Shown: positions 59,303 to 64,000 of the stretch, one piece after another
Layout: each line of letters starts with the position of its first letter
Numbering within the stretch: position 1 is the first letter of the stretch
The notes under the pieces: model-generated
What the model was told of the DNA's origin: nothing
What the model saw: the letters and a program-made list of their open reading frames with translations, nothing else
Database searches by the model: none
Made by a program: the position numbers and the translations under genes
Assembly: GCA_003167415.1 (NCBI GenBank)
Contig: PMTF01000004.1
Coordinates: 1-64,000, forward strand
Reading direction: 5' to 3'
Length of the DNA: 64,000 nucleotides
DNA from: Acidimicrobiaceae bacterium
GTDB lineage: Bacteria > Actinomycetota > Acidimicrobiia > Acidimicrobiales > RAAP-2

Positions 59303-59710
59303 GTGAGCGACACCGAAGAGGTGCCCGACCCGGCGTCGGCGAAGAAAACCGCCTCTCACCTCACGAGCGCGGCGGCGATGAAGACGCACCTCACCTTGGT
59401 CGTGGGCCTCGCACTCTGCACGGCCGCCTTCGTCTTCGAGCTCGGCCGCGCAGAAGGGGGCAATGAACTCAGTTGGGCGTATGTCTTCGAATGGCCGCTG
59501 CTCGCACTCTTCGCCATCTACATGTGGTGGAAGTTGCTCCACCCCGGTTTTACTTTCCGGCGTGCGCGTGAGAAACCCGCGGTCGCGCCCGAGTACGCAG
59601 GGATGCTCCACGCATGGCAGGGTGAACTGGCCAAACTCGAGATGATTCGTCGCGCCGAAGAGACAGGAAACGAGCAAGAATCCGGCGACGCCGTGACGCG
59701 CGATGAGTGA
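59303..59710 (+). CDS. hypothetical membrane protein, oxidase region
   Basis: GTG start; hydrophobic segments; overlaps the next gene start. Confidence 0.55.
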   Translation: MSDTEEVPDPASAKKTASHLTSAAAMKTHLTLVVGLALCTAAFVFELGRAEGGNELSWAYVFEWPLLALFAIYMWWKLLHPGFTFRRAREKPAVAPEYAGMLHAWQGELAKLEMIRRAEETGNEQESGDAVTRDE

Positions 59711-60635
59711 ACCGTCGTCAACGACGATGACCGTGGCGCACCCGACGCCGTCGGCCCTTCGGGTCGCCGTGATGACGGTGCTCTCGGCGCTCGCTTCCAT
59801 CGTCGTCAACGCCGGGCTGGTGTGGCTGGCCAAGGCCTCTGATCCCTCGCTGCAGCGCTACTCGCACTTTCGTCTCTGGGACTACGGCACGCTCACCGCC
59901 GTCGGTGTGGTGGCGGCCGGTGCGGCGTGGTACGTCGCCACGCGAAGCCTCCCTTCGCCACGCCACACCTTCTTTCGCGTGGCCGTGGTCGTGACGTTGG
60001 CGCTGTGGGTACCGGACGTCTGGCTCCTCATCAAGCACGAGCCGACGCGAGCGGTGGTCTTCCTCGTGATCATGCACGCGGCCGTCGCCCTGATCACCTA
60101 CAACTTCTTGATATACGGCGCGCCCGTCGGTGCCCGCGCGATAGCCGGTACCGGCGCGGTCGCGACTCGGGCGCCGCGCGCCGCCTCCGAAGGAGACACG
60201 ACGGCGACCAGGGTGTCGCGCGGCGTGTGGGTGGCGTTGATGATCGCGGTGGTGGTCGAGTTCTTGGCCGGACTGGTGGGCATGTTGTACGTCCCGTTCA
60301 ATCGGCCCGATGGCTGGTTATCGCATCGAGGCGAGGCCATCTATCTCCTTCACGCGGTGCTCGGGGGGCTGCTCGGCGTCGCGGCCGTCGCCGTCGTCTG
60401 TCACTTGTCGCGAAGAAAGACGATTCATCGCGTGGACCGCGTCGCGGCGGTGAGCGGGCGCTGCGGCGTGCTCGTGGGCGCCATCGGCGGCGCGCTGTGC
60501 GTCAGCCATCCTCTACGACTGTTGGGCATGGCGTTGATGTTCCTCGGCGTGTCCGTGGCGTTCTTCGGTTATCTGATCCCGATGATCGACGACGCGCACC
60601 CCTTGGCGTCCGAAGTCACGTCCACCACGTCGTAG
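59703..60635 (+). CDS. polytopic membrane protein of unknown function
   Basis: About 8 hydrophobic segments; overlaps upstream ORF. Confidence 0.6.
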   Translation: MSEPSSTTMTVAHPTPSALRVAVMTVLSALASIVVNAGLVWLAKASDPSLQRYSHFRLWDYGTLTAVGVVAAGAAWYVATRSLPSPRHTFFRVAVVVTLALWVPDVWLLIKHEPTRAVVFLVIMHAAVALITYNFLIYGAPVGARAIAGTGAVATRAPRAASEGDTTATRVSRGVWVALMIAVVVEFLAGLVGMLYVPFNRPDGWLSHRGEAIYLLHAVLGGLLGVAAVAVVCHLSRRKTIHRVDRVAAVSGRCGVLVGAIGGALCVSHPLRLLGMALMFLGVSVAFFGYLIPMIDDAHPLASEVTSTTS

Positions 60636-60668
60636 GTGCATCGGTGCCGGGTGACCACGCGCTCGAGG

Positions 60669-61610
60669 CTAGGTGACGGTCTCGTCCTGGCTGAGACCCC
60701 GGAACTCTTCCACGGTCATCGAGCGACGACCACGAAGCACGTGATCCATGGCGCTCGAGTTGGCGTCACTCTTGGTCGCGAGACGAAGCGCCATCACCAG
60801 CGCGGGGTAGCACCAGAAGTCGCCGCAGACCCACAAGATCGCGGCGCCGATTTGTTGGTCGGCGAAGGGGTTCAACGTGGTGGGCGTCATCGAGGCCATG
60901 CTGGCCAGATGGAGCATCGAATTGCCGATGTCGTAGAAGGGTCCCGAGGCCAAGAAACTGAGCGCCATGGCAATGATGGTCATCACGAGGTTCGTGAAGA
61001 GCAGGGCGCCCACGCGCGCGAAGGGCGAGAGCGTCGGTCGCCACGGGCGCGACGGGATGAACTGGGCCCAGAACAAGAGCCCCGACACGAAGAAGCTGGT
61101 CAGCATCAAGCCGACGTGGAGCGTGGGGTCACCCATCACCGGATTGAACACGCTGGGAAGCATCCACACGACCATGACCGCGTTGAAGAAAACGATGGCG
61201 AACAGCGGCGAGAAGACGACCGCGCCGATCCTTCGCAGTAGCGGGCGTCCGGGTCGCAGGAACACGCGACGAAGGAGCCGTCGACGCGTCGCGACGGGTA
61301 GCGCGAAGACGAGGGGAATCGCCGGCGCCCCGGCCACGTACAGTGCGGGCGCGGCGAGCATCACCGTGACGTGCTGGATCATGTGCACCCAGAAGTACTC
61401 CATCGACCAGTACTGCAGGGGCGAGACGACGCTGAGCGTCGCGACCGCGATGCCGGCGTAGGCGACCCACATCCGGTGTCGGCGCGACCGGGCGTGGGCG
61501 GGGGTAGAGCGGGCGTTGAGAGCGCGAAGGCCCCGTTCGTGCACGGCGACGACCAGCACGGACGCGATGGCGATCTCCGGATAGCCCCAATGGTGCGTGA
61601 GGTAGTTCAC
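60669..61610 (-). CDS. ctaG: cytochrome c oxidase assembly protein CtaG family
   Basis: YWSMEYFWVHMIQHVTVMLAAPALYVAGAP; HVGLMLTSFFVSGLLFWAQFI; TPTTLNPFADQQIGAAILWVCGDFW. Confidence 0.85.
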   Translation of the reverse strand: MNYLTHHWGYPEIAIASVLVVAVHERGLRALNARSTPAHARSRRHRMWVAYAGIAVATLSVVSPLQYWSMEYFWVHMIQHVTVMLAAPALYVAGAPAIPLVFALPVATRRRLLRRVFLRPGRPLLRRIGAVVFSPLFAIVFFNAVMVVWMLPSVFNPVMGDPTLHVGLMLTSFFVSGLLFWAQFIPSRPWRPTLSPFARVGALLFTNLVMTIIAMALSFLASGPFYDIGNSMLHLASMASMTPTTLNPFADQQIGAAILWVCGDFWCYPALVMALRLATKSDANSSAMDHVLRGRRSMTVEEFRGLSQDETVT

Positions 61611-61754
61611 GGCCGAGACGCCGATTGGCGCCCGTCGTCAGCGTGAGAAGTCACTGCGAAACACTTCATGCGACTGACCACCCCCCGCGAGACTTCCTGG
61701 CTATCTCTGGAGCGTACCAAGACCACGGCGTTCGAGGTCATAGAAAACCGTGGT

Positions 61755-62108
61755 TCACACTCCGCGAAGATCAGTTTCGGTACATGGACCGTACGTGGCG
61801 TTCTCGCACACCGTCGAGGCGTTCGTCAGCGTGCCGCGGGTGACAGCTCCGCGCAGATCAGCCCCTTGCAGATTGGCGCCGTCCAAATTCGCGTAGGACA
61901 AGTTCGCTCGACGAAAGTTGTCCGACGATAAGTCGAGGCCCTTGAGGTCGTGGTGCGCGAGGTCGCAGCCCGCGTAGTCGACGTTGGTCACGCTGACCGC
62001 GCAGTTCGTCGAGGCGACGAACGGTGTACTCCCATTATGGGCCGTCCCGCAGGCACTGAGACCAATCGCGCTGAGCGCCGCGACCAGAACAACGCGCGCA
62101 GTTTTCAT
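61755..62108 (-). CDS. pentapeptide-repeat lipoprotein
   Basis: LSACGTAHNG lipobox-like; ANLSYANLDGANLQGADLRGA. Confidence 0.75.
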   Translation of the reverse strand: MKTARVVLVAALSAIGLSACGTAHNGSTPFVASTNCAVSVTNVDYAGCDLAHHDLKGLDLSSDNFRRANLSYANLDGANLQGADLRGAVTRGTLTNASTVCENATYGPCTETDLRGV

Positions 62109-62151
62109 TCACCAACGCTAACGCGACCTCAGTCATGGATGGCGCCGTGCT

Positions 62152-62760
62152 CTACAGTGCGAGGTTGCTCGGTTCCTTCCGGATCGCCGCTTCGGCCAAG
62201 ACCGTGAGGGCGAGGAACCACTCGTCGGGATTGACGGAGAGCGCGTGTTCTCCTTCGAGTTCAATCTGACCGAAGAAGAGGGCGTACCAGATCCGTGCAA
62301 AAGCGACGGCGCTCATGCCCTCGGCGAGGAGGTTCGCGTCTTGGAGGGGCTGCACGCGACTGACAATGAGATCGGCAACCTCCTTTTTGGCCTCCGCGAT
62401 CCCTCGCGACGCCGTGGGATTATGGCGCGCGAACGACATGCTCTCAATTCTTTGAATCCTCGCCTCGGTTCGTGCGGGCACTTGGGCCTCGGCGATGATG
62501 ACGCGAAGGGCTTGACGTAGGTCATCGGTCGTCTTCACCGTCATGAGTGGATTGGTGAAGGTTTCGGCGAGTCCGCCCAGGACCTCTCGAAACCGGTGAG
62601 AGATTGCGCACGCGATGAGGTCCTCGCGATCGTCGAAGTAGCTGTACAGCAGGGCGACCGAAATCCCTGCGGCGTACGCCACGCGTTTCACCCGGAACTG
62701 GGTCATGCCGTTGAGTTCGATCTCTTGCGAAGCGGCCTTGAGAATCGTGTCCCGCGTCAT
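62152..62760 (-). CDS. TetR family transcriptional regulator
   Basis: MTRDTILKAASQEIELNGMTQFRVKRVAYAAGISVALLYSYFDDREDLI HTH. Confidence 0.87.
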   Translation of the reverse strand: MTRDTILKAASQEIELNGMTQFRVKRVAYAAGISVALLYSYFDDREDLIACAISHRFREVLGGLAETFTNPLMTVKTTDDLRQALRVIIAEAQVPARTEARIQRIESMSFARHNPTASRGIAEAKKEVADLIVSRVQPLQDANLLAEGMSAVAFARIWYALFFGQIELEGEHALSVNPDEWFLALTVLAEAAIRKEPSNLAL

Positions 62761-62792
62761 GAATGGAGGATACAGCGGGTCTAGGGCCTTTT

Positions 62793-64000
62793 CTATTCGT
62801 GAATCCAATCACGATCATTCAGCTGCGCGTCAACGTGCGCGAGGAACCGCGCGGCGGTCGCCCCATCGATAGCCCGATGATCGAACGTCAAGGCCAGGAG
62901 TCCGACCGAGTGAATTGCGATCGATTCGTCGCCGTACGGATCCATGACGACGACCGGTTTGCGGGTGACGCCGTCGGTCGCCAGAATCGCCACTTGGGGC
63001 TGGTTGATGATGGCCCCGGTCATCAGGGTTCCGTACGGTCCAGGATTCGTGATCGTGAAGGTGGCGCCGGTTAAATCGTCAACCGTCAACTTCTTCGCGC
63101 GAGCGTCTTGGGCGACTTGTCGGATTCGTCGCGCGATCTCGAAGAGGTCCAGCTGGTTCGCGTGGCGAATGACCGGGACGACGAGTCCATCACCGTCCAA
63201 GTCCACCGCGATGCCCAGGTTGAGGTCACGGTGAACGATCAGTTCATCGTTCCCCACCGAGGCATTGAGTTGGGGAAACGCAATCAGGGCGTCGAGGACG
63301 GCGAGTGAGATGAAAGGTAGATACGTGAGTGTGAATCCTTCACGCTCCTTGAAGTCGCCGCCGTGAAGTCGTCGGTAACTTTCAACGTGTTCGTAATCGA
63401 CCTCTTTCACCATCAAGGTGTGGGCCGACGTGGCCTTGGAGTGAACCATGCGTTCGGCCGTGAGCCGACGCAACTTGGTGAAGGGAACGACTTCATCTCC
63501 CGCTTCGCCGCCTCGCGCGTTGATCGCCGCTTCGACGTCGTGGCGTGAAAGACGTCCACTCGGTCCACTCCCCTTCACTGAGGACACGTCGAGGTCGTGG
63601 GCGTCGATCAGATGTCGCACGATTGGTGAGTTCGTCGTCGACGCCGCGGTGGAGGACTGGGCAATGAAAGTCTCGACGTCGTGGCGCGTTAGTCGACCCC
63701 CGGGACCCGTGGCCGCGATGTCGCTCGCTTCGAGTTTGTGATCTTCGAGGAGTCGGCGAACGGCGGGTGAAAGTCGCTGAGCGTTCTCGACTCGTTCGCT
63801 CGGTGTCGCGATCGCCTCGGGTGAGGCAGCGACGGATGAGGACGGTCGTTGAACGTTGTCGTCGGGTTCGTCGTTGTCAATCACCGCCAGAATGGTCCCG
63901 ACGTCGACGGTTTCGCCCTCCTGCACGATGATCGCTGAAAGGACTCCGCTCGCCGGAGACGGTATCTCGGTGTCGACCTTGTCGGTGGAGACCTCGAAGA
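62793..64000 (-). CDS. 2-oxo acid dehydrogenase E2 (dihydrolipoamide acyltransferase), 5'-truncated by window edge
   Basis: Lipoyl-domain FEVSTDKVDTEIPSPASGVL at the edge; two PSBD-like segments; catalytic LTFDHRAIDGATAARFL. Confidence 0.9.
   Translation of the reverse strand, partial: FEVSTDKVDTEIPSPASGVLSAIIVQEGETVDVGTILAVIDNDEPDDNVQRPSSSVAASPEAIATPSERVENAQRLSPAVRRLLEDHKLEASDIAATGPGGRLTRHDVETFIAQSSTAASTTNSPIVRHLIDAHDLDVSSVKGSGPSGRLSRHDVEAAINARGGEAGDEVVPFTKLRRLTAERMVHSKATSAHTLMVKEVDYEHVESYRRLHGGDFKEREGFTLTYLPFISLAVLDALIAFPQLNASVGNDELIVHRDLNLGIAVDLDGDGLVVPVIRHANQLDLFEIARRIRQVAQDARAKKLTVDDLTGATFTITNPGPYGTLMTGAIINQPQVAILATDGVTRKPVVVMDPYGDESIAIHSVGLLALTFDHRAIDGATAARFLAHVDAQLNDRDWIHE

Overview
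Actinobacterial-type chromosomal window (gene content looks like Acidimicrobiia; inferred from gene content only). From left to right it contains: (1) a GC-rich D-glucarate/uronate catabolic block (udh-like, unknown TIM-barrel-like protein, gudD-like, HpcH/HpaI aldolase, garR-like), bounded by direct repeats that look like 3' halves of a tRNA-Gly(CCC); (2) a polyamine ABC transporter (potADBC-like); (3) a ~23 kb exopolysaccharide/secreted-protein region with glycosyltransferases, NAD epimerases, a pyruvyl transferase, a flippase, a GH5-like glycosidase behind a c-di-GMP-I riboswitch, beta-propeller proteins, at least three transposase relics and a decayed second copy of the GH5 C-terminus; (4) secreted repeat proteins (seven WT-motif repeats; InlB-like repeats plus an OmpA-like C-terminus); (5) a branched-chain-type ABC transporter with a LivM-LivG fusion, FAA hydrolase, GntR regulator and asparaginase; (6) an aa3-type cytochrome oxidase region with a CuA-like paralog lacking the canonical His, a subunit I lacking the usual K- and D-pathway residues, an unlisted 37-aa membrane peptide, two Sco-like proteins and two CtaG-like proteins; (7) a TetR regulator and a 2-oxoacid dehydrogenase E2 cut by the window edge. 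No complete tRNA, rRNA, CRISPR array or intact transposase/integrase was found. All calls come from reading sequence and motifs; no searches were run.
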